This document shows positions 57,010 to 64,000 of a DNA stretch of 64,000 bases, one piece after another. Position numbers and translations under genes: made by a program. Source of the DNA: Acinetobacter sp. ANC 4648. GTDB taxonomy: Bacteria > Pseudomonadota > Gammaproteobacteria > Pseudomonadales > Moraxellaceae. The notes beneath the pieces are model-generated. The model was given only the letters and a program-made list of their open reading frames with translations, ran no database searches and was not told the DNA's origin. Position 1 is the stretch's first letter. Each line of letters opens with the position of its first letter. The stretch covers positions 248,001-312,000 of the forward strand of contig NZ_NEGI01000002.1 of NCBI RefSeq assembly GCF_002135345.1, given 5' to 3'.

Positions 57010-59541
57010 TTATTGATTAATTTCTCTCAAACTTTGCAAAGGTGGGATATCGCATAAATAACTTAGTCGATAACGGCCAATTACAGCGCATAATGCGCTC
57101 ATTAGAATAGGCAAAATCACCCAGATTTCCCAATGCGGCTGGATTTCTAAACCCATTCGATAACTTGCAATCGCACTAATTACTTCTGCAAATAAACACG
57201 AAACAACACCAGCAATTAAACCAATAAATCCGATTTCTACAGTCATCATATTTTTGAGTTGTCGCTTGGAACTTCCAAATGAACGTAACAAAGCCACCTC
57301 TCTTTTACGCTCATCCAACAATAAATTGATACATGCAATTAAGACTAAAAACCCTGAAAGACTTACTAAAATCGCAAGTACCGTAATGATTTGTGCCAGC
57401 ACATCTACCAACCGTTTAATTTCACCCAGAATTAAAGAAACATCAATAAATACCGTATTGCTAAACTGCTGGATCACACTCACCAGTTGTGACTTTTCTT
57501 GAGGAGGCACATAGAAACTTCCTAGATAACTTCCTGCATTTTCATCTAAAGTTTGTGGTGCAAAAATAAAGAAGAAATTGGGACTAAAACTTTGCCATTC
57601 CACAGTCCGTAAATTGACTACTTTGGCGTTTAATTGTCCTTCTGGTAAGCTAAAGGTTAACTGATCACCAATATTAATATTTAACTCTTTCGCAAGCTTA
57701 GCTTCTACCGATACATCACCAATTTGATTGAGTTTAGGATTACCTTGCACAATCACATTATCGGTTGGATATTGATTGGTCTGGGTTAGATTCAATTCGC
57801 GACGTAGGGAATTACTCTTTTCAATAAATTGTGGTGAAAATACTTGTCCATTTTTAGCCAATAAGCGTCCTTTAACATTAGGATAAAGCGGTGTACTTTG
57901 CCAATGCTGCGCTTGTAATAGTTGTTTAAAGTGCTCTACTTCAAAAGGTGGTAAACCATAAATAAATTGATTGGGAGTTCCTTCAGGTAACTGCTGTTGC
58001 CAACGCTCCAATAAATCAGTTCGCAATACAGCAAGTACTGTAATTAAACTGAGTCCCAAAGCTAAAGCAGTTACTTGCAATGCCGTTTGTGCTGGCACAC
58101 GTACAAAGCTAGAAATTTGATTCTTAAGTGCCTTTAAGGAGATTAAGATCAACCATACCATGCCATATAATAAGCCACTTAAAAGAATTACAGCCCCTAT
58201 TACCATCGTTGACAAAGTCAAATTTTCAGTCAAAACTAAACTAAAAATAATCAAACTGATAAGACCCGTGCTCATCATCCACAGTATTGAACGGGCGGAC
58301 TTTTGTTGTTGTCGAATCACACGGATGGGGGGAGTATTTAATAATTGCCATAAGCTTGGAAAAACAAAGCCAAATAAAACAATTGCACTGGTAAAAATAG
58401 CAATCGGTAATGGCCCAAGTAACATGGAAAATATTGAAAATTGTAGATCTAAGTTGGGAATCAATTGCAACATAAATTGCAAAAGAACATAACCTAAACC
58501 TAGACCTAGAGTACTACCAAATATCATCGCAATCAGAATAACAGCCAATAATAAAACGATATAAGCTTGAAGAATTTGCCCTTTCTTCGCCCCAATGCAT
58601 CGCATCAAGGCAATATGATCTTGATTCTGCTGTACATAACGTTGACTGGTGAGTGCAATGGCAATTCCACACAGTAAAATAGTCAGAATATTTGCTAATT
58701 GTAGGAATGTATCTAGGTTTTCAATAGGTTTCATTAAGCGTGTATTGCCATCATTGGCATTGCGCAATTTCAAGTTGCTTACTGTTTCAAATTCAGTTGA
58801 ATTAATATCTGAAGATGCTTCTATTTGACTAGACTGATGTGTAGTTGATGCCGCTTGCTGTTTTTTCTTTACCGCATCTTCGAATGCTTGAAAGGATTGT
58901 TCATATTTTTCAATATTTTTTGCATCCCCTGCCATTAATAAGCGATATTCAATTCGACTCCCCGCCTGAATGGCGTTGGTTTTTTCAACATCTTGCAAAG
59001 CAATAATCACAGTCGGTGAAAATGCTGAAAAACCTAATTCTTGATTGGAATCATGTTCAATTTTTGCAGTCACCTTAAAATGACCATCTGCAATTTGAAT
59101 ATTGTCTCCGATTTTGGCTTTTAACAAATCCATGGCTCGTTGACTTAACCAGACTTCGCCACTTTGAATATGCTCAGTATCAGGTAAAACCCGCAATTCC
59201 CCACGTAATGGGAAAACCTGATCTATGGCTTTGACATTCACCATCACAAATTGATCATGCGTCGAAGCCATAGAACCAAACATAATCACTTGAGATTGTT
59301 TAAGTTTGAGTTCATCAGCCTGCTTAAGCCACTTTTTTTCAATCGGATAATTATCACTAAGCTGTAAATCGGCTGCTTGCATCTGAGCAGCCTGTAAGGT
59401 CACTGCTTGCTGAACTTGTTCATTACTAAATTTTAATGCTGTCGTTGCTCCAATGGCTAAACTCAAAGCAATGATGAGGAGATAAATCCCTGTACTATTG
59501 AAACTCTGTTTAAATAAAGGTTTGAACAATGCCATGATCAT
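57010..59541 (-). CDS. ybbP: YbbP-type ABC transporter permease
   Basis: The 843-residue protein has the FtsX-like layout: one N-terminal span, a large periplasmic domain (about 40-270), three spans near 275-395, additional spans near 420-500, a second periplasmic domain and three C-terminal spans after about 700 (FLVLIACINLLLDERKREVALLRSFGSSKRQ). It matches the YbbP-type exporters, which extract hydrophobic compounds or lipoprotein-like substrates. Its ATG overlaps the TGA of the ATPase gene by one base, so the two are translationally coupled. Confidence 0.87.
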   Translation of the reverse strand: MIMALFKPLFKQSFNSTGIYLLIIALSLAIGATTALKFSNEQVQQAVTLQAAQMQAADLQLSDNYPIEKKWLKQADELKLKQSQVIMFGSMASTHDQFVMVNVKAIDQVFPLRGELRVLPDTEHIQSGEVWLSQRAMDLLKAKIGDNIQIADGHFKVTAKIEHDSNQELGFSAFSPTVIIALQDVEKTNAIQAGSRIEYRLLMAGDAKNIEKYEQSFQAFEDAVKKKQQAASTTHQSSQIEASSDINSTEFETVSNLKLRNANDGNTRLMKPIENLDTFLQLANILTILLCGIAIALTSQRYVQQNQDHIALMRCIGAKKGQILQAYIVLLLAVILIAMIFGSTLGLGLGYVLLQFMLQLIPNLDLQFSIFSMLLGPLPIAIFTSAIVLFGFVFPSLWQLLNTPPIRVIRQQQKSARSILWMMSTGLISLIIFSLVLTENLTLSTMVIGAVILLSGLLYGMVWLILISLKALKNQISSFVRVPAQTALQVTALALGLSLITVLAVLRTDLLERWQQQLPEGTPNQFIYGLPPFEVEHFKQLLQAQHWQSTPLYPNVKGRLLAKNGQVFSPQFIEKSNSLRRELNLTQTNQYPTDNVIVQGNPKLNQIGDVSVEAKLAKELNINIGDQLTFSLPEGQLNAKVVNLRTVEWQSFSPNFFFIFAPQTLDENAGSYLGSFYVPPQEKSQLVSVIQQFSNTVFIDVSLILGEIKRLVDVLAQIITVLAILVSLSGFLVLIACINLLLDERKREVALLRSFGSSKRQLKNMMTVEIGFIGLIAGVVSCLFAEVISAIASYRMGLEIQPHWEIWVILPILMSALCAVIGRYRLSYLCDIPPLQSLREINQ

Positions 59542-60242
59542 CAAATAACTCCTTGAGTGGCATGTTCAATTAATTTTCCATCCAGTAATTCAAAATGTCG
59601 TTGACACTGCTCGGCCAGCTTAGAATCATGCGTAACTAGGACTAAGGTGGTGCCTAATTCACGATTAAGCTGAAATAATAAATGTTCTATTTCTGTTGCA
59701 GTCTGTCCATCTAAATTTCCAGTTGGTTCATCTGCAAATACAATTTTTGGCTCAGTAATCAGTGCCCTTGCAATTGCAACACGTTGCTGCTCACCACCTG
59801 ATAAGACTTTAGGTGTTTGGCTGCTTTGACGTTCCAAACCGACTTTTTCTAAGAGATTTAGTGCTTTTTTTTCTGCAGTTGCATAGTGAAAATTAGGTTG
59901 TAATCGTAAAGGCAACATGACATTTTCTAGAGCAGATAAATGTGGCAAGAGTTGGAAGGATTGAAAGACAAAACCAATATATTTTAAGCGAATCAAGGCA
60001 CGTTGTTCTTCATTCAACTCATGTATCGCCTCGCCACAAATCCACATTTTGCCAGAAATAGCTTGATCTAATGTGGCTAAAATACCCAACAGTGTTGATT
60101 TTCCCGAGCCTGATCGCCCAGTAATCGCCACTTGTTCTCCTGCGTAGATATTCAGATCTAATGCATTTAAAATAGTTAATGTTTTGTTATGTAATTGAAT
60201 ACTTTGCGTAAGCTGCTGTGCGGAAATAATTACTTGTGGCAT
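59541..60242 (-). CDS. ybbA: YbbA-type ABC transporter ATP-binding protein
   Basis: This 233-residue ATPase of the LolD/MacB type has Walker A GRSGSGKST, signature LSGGEQQ, Walker B IVFADEP and the switch histidine in VLVTHD. I start it at the ATG at 60242 (MPQVIISAQQ), which aligns with E. coli YbbA. Earlier in-frame starts at 60278 or 60284 would leave only 10-16 bases to the divergent tesA start. It works with the YbbP permease. The tesA/ybbAP arrangement is conserved with E. coli. Confidence 0.9.
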   Translation of the reverse strand: MPQVIISAQQLTQSIQLHNKTLTILNALDLNIYAGEQVAITGRSGSGKSTLLGILATLDQAISGKMWICGEAIHELNEEQRALIRLKYIGFVFQSFQLLPHLSALENVMLPLRLQPNFHYATAEKKALNLLEKVGLERQSSQTPKVLSGGEQQRVAIARALITEPKIVFADEPTGNLDGQTATEIEHLLFQLNRELGTTLVLVTHDSKLAEQCQRHFELLDGKLIEHATQGVI

Positions 60243-60294
60243 GATGGAGCTTGTTGCATCAAACTGAACCAAAGACATTGTCAAGAAACCCTAT

Positions 60295-60939
60295 ATGCAA
60301 ACTAAAAAATTGTTAAATTTAAACACGGTAAAAAAAATAGCTCATACTTTATTTTTTAGCATGATCTGTCTAATTCCTGTTAGTAGTTTTGCAAAAAGTA
60401 TCATGATTGTTGGAGACAGTTTGAGCGCAGGTTATGGTATTACACCACAGCAAGGTTGGGTCAATCTGTTGCAACAGCGGTTAAACCAACAATTTCCTAA
60501 ACAGCATAAAGTTATTAATGCTAGTGTCAGTGGTGAAACCACGAGTGGTGCTTTAGCTCGCTTGCCAAAACTATTGCAAATCCATAGACCCAATATTGTA
60601 GTGATTGAGCTAGGAGGGAATGATGGTTTACGTGGGCAACCACCGCAAATGATCCAAAGTAATTTGGCTCAGATGATTCAACTCTCGCAACAAGCCAAAG
60701 CGACTGTTTTAATTTTTGGAATGAAAATTCCACCGAATTATGGCACTGCATATAGCACTGCATTTGAAAATAATTATAAAGTGGTCAGCCAAAAATATAA
60801 GGTCAAACTATTACCTTTCTTTATGGAGGGTATTGCAGGGCATCCTAATCTGATCCAAAAAGATTTAATTCATCCAAATGCCGCTGCACAAAAAATTCTC
60901 TTGAACAATGCATATCCTTATATAAAAGATGCTTTATAA
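60295..60939 (+). CDS. tesA: TesA-type SGNH hydrolase (acyl-CoA thioesterase I / lysophospholipase / arylesterase)
   Basis: The 214-residue protein has a signal peptide (hydrophobic core TLFFSMICLIPVSSFA) and a periplasmic SGNH domain with Ser42 in GDSLSAGYG, the glycine and asparagine blocks (SVSGETTSGAL, ELGGNDGLRG) and the Asp-His pair in DLIHPN. It hydrolyses thioesters and lysophospholipids in relatives. It is divergent from ybbAP with about 50 bases between the starts, so the promoters overlap and probably share control. Confidence 0.92.
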   Translation: MQTKKLLNLNTVKKIAHTLFFSMICLIPVSSFAKSIMIVGDSLSAGYGITPQQGWVNLLQQRLNQQFPKQHKVINASVSGETTSGALARLPKLLQIHRPNIVVIELGGNDGLRGQPPQMIQSNLAQMIQLSQQAKATVLIFGMKIPPNYGTAYSTAFENNYKVVSQKYKVKLLPFFMEGIAGHPNLIQKDLIHPNAAAQKILLNNAYPYIKDAL

Positions 60940-61020
60940 AAATATTCAGTATCTTGAATTGAATCTTCATCGTTTAATTAATCTAATTTTTTATTTAAGC
61001 CACATTACAAAACAACTTAA

Positions 61021-61599
61021 TCATCCTTGAATCAATAAGTTGTTTTCTTGAAGTAGTCGATCTAATAATCGAGTCACATAATCCATCTGTGGTGGTTGAT
61101 CGACAAATAAAATCTGAAAAAGTATGGGTGCAATGATCCGATCAATAATCTCTTGATTAGGAATTATCTGCTCTTTACGGCCTAAAGCTCTTTCATTAAT
61201 CACATTTAGCTGCTGGCAAATATATTCAGCACACTTCCCAGAATCAGGTAAATCTTTTGAAGCTAAAATATCTCGGAGTAAGCCACGCCCTACTTGTGAT
61301 GAATATTCTTCAAAATATTGTTCTACCCATGCATATAAATCGAATGGATATGAACCTAAATCTTTAGGGGCATTATCAGGTTGTAAAACAAGCAAAGCGA
61401 CATCTGAGAATAGCTGATTAATATTCCCCCAGCGTCTATAAATCGTAGATGGAGTCACACCTGCTCTATGTGCAAGCAATGGAACTGTGATGAGGTCTTG
61501 TTCCATTTCTTCTTGCAACTGTAAAACAGCCTGATGTACAGCAGCTTGTATTCTTGCACTACGTCCCCCTGGACGTAAGCCAGATACATTTTTTGTCAT
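61021..61599 (-). CDS. TetR-family transcriptional regulator
   Basis: The 192-residue protein has a TetR helix-turn-helix (VPLLAHRAGVTPSTIYRRWGN at about 40-60) after an arginine-rich N-terminus (GLRPGGRSARIQAA), and a helical ligand-binding domain. I start it at ATG 61599, with GAGG five bases before; a GTG one codon earlier is also open. It is divergent from an MFS gene over a 138-base gap that contains two large inverted repeats, so it most likely represses that pump and itself. Confidence 0.88.
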   Translation of the reverse strand: MTKNVSGLRPGGRSARIQAAVHQAVLQLQEEMEQDLITVPLLAHRAGVTPSTIYRRWGNINQLFSDVALLVLQPDNAPKDLGSYPFDLYAWVEQYFEEYSSQVGRGLLRDILASKDLPDSGKCAEYICQQLNVINERALGRKEQIIPNQEIIDRIIAPILFQILFVDQPPQMDYVTRLLDRLLQENNLLIQG

Positions 61600-61673
61600 C
61601 ACAACCTCAACTTACTTCTTCGTACTTTTGATGACGTATTCTAATAGTTCTGCATTTTTTTGTACGGATCATT

Positions 61674-61736
61674 AAAGCTAATTATTTGCATTAGTGGTAT
61701 AAAAGCAAATAATTAGCTTTTATACCACTAATGCAA
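61674..61736. promoter_or_regulatory. Interleaved inverted repeats at the MFS promoter (probable TetR operator)
   Basis: Two perfect inverted repeats overlap in the order A-B-A'-B'. A is AAAGCTAATTATTTGC (61674-61689) with its complement at 61705-61720. B spans 61686-61706 with its 21-base complement at 61716-61736, spaced by AAATAATTA. The last base is one before the MFS start codon. A possible promoter (TTGCAT at 61686-61691, AATAAT at 61708-61713) lies inside the repeats, as expected of an operator. Confidence 0.75.
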
Positions 61737-61737
61737 T

Positions 61738-62937
61738 ATGACTTACTCAAAATTTAATCTGCTTAAAGTTTCTTTCAGATTGAGCCCAAAAGTTACGCTA
61801 GCTTCACATACCATAACAACAATGACTTTTTTAGCTGCTTCAAGTGCTCCCACACCTCTGTACCGACTTTATCAAGATATTTGGCATTTTTCTCCAAGTA
61901 CGCTTACGCTTATTTTTGCAGTTTATGCCTTTACCTTACTTAGCTCATTGTTAGTTATGGGGGCTTTGTCCGATTATATTGGACGTCGTCCAGTGATTAT
62001 TCTAGCCATCATTTTAGAAATTATCTCAATGCTCCTGTTTTTAAATGCATCTAATATTATGATGTTATTTACCGCTAGAGCCATTCAAGGTTTTGCCACG
62101 GGACTCGCTGTTTCTGCAATCGGTGCAGCATTACTCGATTTAAGTAAAAAAAATGGAGCTTTAATCAATGGTATTTCTCCCATGCTTGGTATGGCAATAG
62201 GCGTATTACTGGCTTGTACAATTTTACAATTTTCATCCATCCCCTTAAAACTAATTTTTGAAGTCCTGTATTGTTTATTAATCCTTGAACTTTTGATGGT
62301 TTTTTTAGCCCCAGAAACAGCACAAAAACGTCAAGGAGCAATAAACTCACTTAAACCGCATCTAGCTGTTCCAACTCAAGCAAAAAATACTTTACTCTCT
62401 ATCACGCCGATTAATATTGCTGTTTGGATGGTCAGTGGTTTTTATTTATCGCTCATGCCATCCTTATTGGCAAAAACCTTTCAAACGCAATCGGTATGGC
62501 TAAGTGGCATGAGCTTCATTGCGTTAACTCTAGCAGGTGCAGTTGGTATTTTAATGGTACGGAATCTTCATCCTGCACGCATCTTACTTACAGGGACAAT
62601 CAGTTTAATGCTTGGGGCAGTAATTCTTTTGCTTGGAATTAACAGTGCAAATGTTACCTTACTATTTATTGGATCACTGATTACTGGTTTGGGTTTTGGA
62701 ACAGGTTTTTTAGGTTCATTAAGAAGTCTGATGCCTTTGGCTTTGCCAGAACAACGTGCAGGATTAATGGCGGCTTTTTTTGTTGAAAGTTATTTAGCAT
62801 TTAGTATTCCTGCCATTTTTGCAGGTTATTTTATAAATAAAATTGGGCTTATTAGTACTGCTAATATTTATGTAATATTGATTATTGTGTTAGCTTTTCT
62901 AGCGCTGTCACTGAATTACAGAAAACTCAAAAAATAA
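61738..62937 (+). CDS. MFS transporter (probable drug or metabolite efflux)
   Basis: The 399-residue protein has about 12 hydrophobic segments and the MFS loop motif GALSDYIGRRPVII after the second. An N-terminal TFLAASSAPTPLYRLYQ and a C-terminal FVESYLAFSIPAIFAGYF fit a family commonly placed next to TetR repressors. The substrate is unknown. There is no ribosome site before the ATG at 61738, because the sequence is occupied by the inverted repeats, so translation may be leaderless or start later. Confidence 0.85.
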   Translation: MTYSKFNLLKVSFRLSPKVTLASHTITTMTFLAASSAPTPLYRLYQDIWHFSPSTLTLIFAVYAFTLLSSLLVMGALSDYIGRRPVIILAIILEIISMLLFLNASNIMMLFTARAIQGFATGLAVSAIGAALLDLSKKNGALINGISPMLGMAIGVLLACTILQFSSIPLKLIFEVLYCLLILELLMVFLAPETAQKRQGAINSLKPHLAVPTQAKNTLLSITPINIAVWMVSGFYLSLMPSLLAKTFQTQSVWLSGMSFIALTLAGAVGILMVRNLHPARILLTGTISLMLGAVILLLGINSANVTLLFIGSLITGLGFGTGFLGSLRSLMPLALPEQRAGLMAAFFVESYLAFSIPAIFAGYFINKIGLISTANIYVILIIVLAFLALSLNYRKLKK

Positions 62938-62976
62938 AATAAATAACAAGCACAATCCTAATACAAATTATTCATT

Positions 62977-63017
62977 AAAAAGAGCCAGTTCAGATCAAAA
63001 AACTGGCTCTTTTTATA
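62977..63017. terminator. Bidirectional terminator between the MFS and carbonic anhydrase genes
   Basis: AAAAAGAGCCAGTT (62977-62990) and AACTGGCTCTTTTT (63001-63014) form a 14-bp perfect stem between convergent genes. Confidence 0.88.
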
Positions 63018-63049
63018 TTTTTTAATTTTATACATCAATTAAAAATATT

Positions 63050-63667
63050 TTAGAAATCAAAGAAGGTGACTTCACCTGTTTCAAGCGAATACTCTGCCCC
63101 AACCACTTTTAATTGCCCTTTCGCGATTAGGTTTTCTAATACAGCCGAGCCATGACGTAATTGATTTACCGAAGCAAAAACATTCGAACGAATTGCATGT
63201 ACCGACAGTTTCTCTAAATCATCTTTCAATTCAGTCTGCATTAAAATTTCAACTGATGGACGCACACGGTTCACAATCGACATTAAGTTTGCAGATGATG
63301 ATGTCTTGTCTGGATGACGCAACGCTTCAATAGTGGAATGAATCGCACCACAATGCGTATGACCTAACACAATGACAATTGGGCAACTAAAGCTATCGGC
63401 AGCGAATTCTACGCTTCCCACCTGGGATGGTGCAACAATATTGCCAGCAACACGAATGACAAAAAGATCACCTAAACCCTGATCAAAGACCATTTCGGCA
63501 GGTACACGAGAGTCGGAACAACCTAAGATAATTGCAAAAGGTTCCTGACTTTCCGCCATTTCCGCTCGTTGTTGATGCGATAAAAACTTGATATGTTGCG
63601 TTTCACCTTTAACGAAACGTTGATTACCTTGTTTTAAACGCTCTAAAGCTTCCTGAGCAGTTAGCAT
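63050..63667 (-). CDS. can: Beta-class carbonic anhydrase
   Basis: The enzyme interconverts CO2 and bicarbonate in the cytosol, supplying bicarbonate to carboxylases and to carbamoyl phosphate synthesis. The 205-residue protein has zinc ligands Cys50, His103 and Cys106 and the Asp52-Arg54 dyad in GCSDSRVPAE, followed by GHTHCGAI. I use can in the general sense; it could equally be called cynT by similarity, but no cyn genes are nearby. Confidence 0.9.
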   Translation of the reverse strand: MLTAQEALERLKQGNQRFVKGETQHIKFLSHQQRAEMAESQEPFAIILGCSDSRVPAEMVFDQGLGDLFVIRVAGNIVAPSQVGSVEFAADSFSCPIVIVLGHTHCGAIHSTIEALRHPDKTSSSANLMSIVNRVRPSVEILMQTELKDDLEKLSVHAIRSNVFASVNQLRHGSAVLENLIAKGQLKVVGAEYSLETGEVTFFDF

Positions 63668-63987
63668 GATGCTTTTCCATTTTATTTGGAGAGTTAGACT
63701 ATTCTAATGCTGTGTTTTTCGAATGTCACTGACCAAAAATAAACTCTGTTACAATTTTTGTTAATTGATTTAAAATCAAACGAGTCACTACAAAATAATA
63801 ACTAAGTTAGATTTATCCCTTGAACTCACAGCACTATTTCTCATAATTCAAAATTTACCAATGAAAATATTTTTCCAAGTTGGCAAAAAAACAATCAATT
63901 CTTTAACATTGGCAAATGTTCAATGAAAACAAATGATCAATAATATTTTTGCTTTTATATAATGGCGTCCTTACTCCAAGGAAGATC
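63668..63987. other. Gap between the carbonic anhydrase gene and the right end
   Basis: No gene is seen. A consensus TATAAT at 63958-63963 is placed to drive the gene beginning at 63988; no good -35 is visible. Confidence 0.4.
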
Positions 63988-64000
63988 ATGCATGCTTCAT
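63988..64000 (+). CDS. First codons of a gene that runs off the window
   Basis: AAGGA at 63978-63982 stands five bases before an ATG at 63988, and a TATAAT box lies 25 bases upstream of that ATG. Only MHAS is readable, so no identity can be given. Confidence 0.5.

Noticed and set aside
1-64000. CRISPR array, insertion sequence, prophage or toxin-antitoxin pair
   Set aside because: I looked for spaced repeats, transposase motifs and small paired genes and found none; gene content is housekeeping throughout.

Overview
The window is ordinary chromosomal DNA of a low-GC gammaproteobacterium and reads as Acinetobacter. The strongest markers are the rubA-rubB-estB-oxyR cluster (46.9-50.3 kb), which is the arrangement described for A. 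baylyi ADP1; a GTP-type PEP carboxykinase; a long isocitrate lyase of about 530 residues; rlmE-ftsH-folP beside a divergent yhbY; and carA-carB-greA. Almost all gaps are short and AT-rich. I see no insertion sequence, prophage, CRISPR array, rRNA operon or replication origin.

Layout. 0-8 kb: lipid metabolism and gluconeogenesis (metallophosphoesterase fragment, YegS-like lipid kinase, pckG, glpD with its repressor glpR), two small exported proteins and a methyltransferase. 8-11 kb: folD, then tRNA-Cys and tRNA-Leu(UAA). An exact second copy of tRNA-Leu plus its terminator lies 1.1 kb downstream, with an unrecognised membrane protein between the copies. 11-16.6 kb: a decayed gene, then folP-ftsH-rlmE on the minus strand and yhbY plus a DOMON-like gene on the plus strand. 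16.8-22 kb: the carA-carB-greA operon behind a leader that folds into a long terminator-like hairpin. 22-29 kb: a hexapeptide acetyltransferase, a universal stress protein, a PAT/RhtX-type transporter, a PlsC acyltransferase followed by a patatin lipoprotein, NfeD plus an SPFH protein, and ispA. 29.6-34.3 kb: aceA, a divergent LysR regulator and a PaeA/YtfL-type exporter. 34.5-38.1 kb: a conserved unknown gene, a quinone oxidoreductase, and a PadR regulator coupled to a frameshifted DUF3861 gene with DUF2798 downstream. 38.2-46.4 kb: cysD-cysN, a GNAT protein, a Wzi-type outer-membrane protein, lysS, a YqiA-like esterase and apt. 46.9-53.1 kb: rubA-rubB-estB-oxyR and a two-component pair whose kinase has a jelly-roll-like sensor and seven membrane spans. 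53.2-64 kb: ppk1, mtgA, a rhomboid protease, a YbbAP-TesA cluster, a TetR regulator divergent from an MFS pump, a beta-carbonic anhydrase, and the first codons of one more gene.

How the genes fit together. pckG and aceA are the two enzymes that allow growth on acetate, fatty acids and alkanes. glpD feeds glycerol 3-phosphate carbon into the same network. rubA and rubB supply electrons to alkane hydroxylase, and oxyR beside them protects against the oxidants that this respiration produces. Many genes are lipid or envelope functions: lipid kinase, PlsC, patatin, TesA/YbbAP, IspA, MtgA and Wzi.

I found no single new multi-gene system. The observations best worth a second look are the carA leader hairpin, the duplicated tRNA-Leu module and the hairpin overlapping the tRNA 3' end, the interleaved inverted repeats at the TetR/MFS promoter, a perfect GlpR-type operator, two decayed genes (near 11.4 kb and 36.9 kb), the terminator between rubA and rubB, and the 7TM sensor kinase with no obvious start codon of its own.
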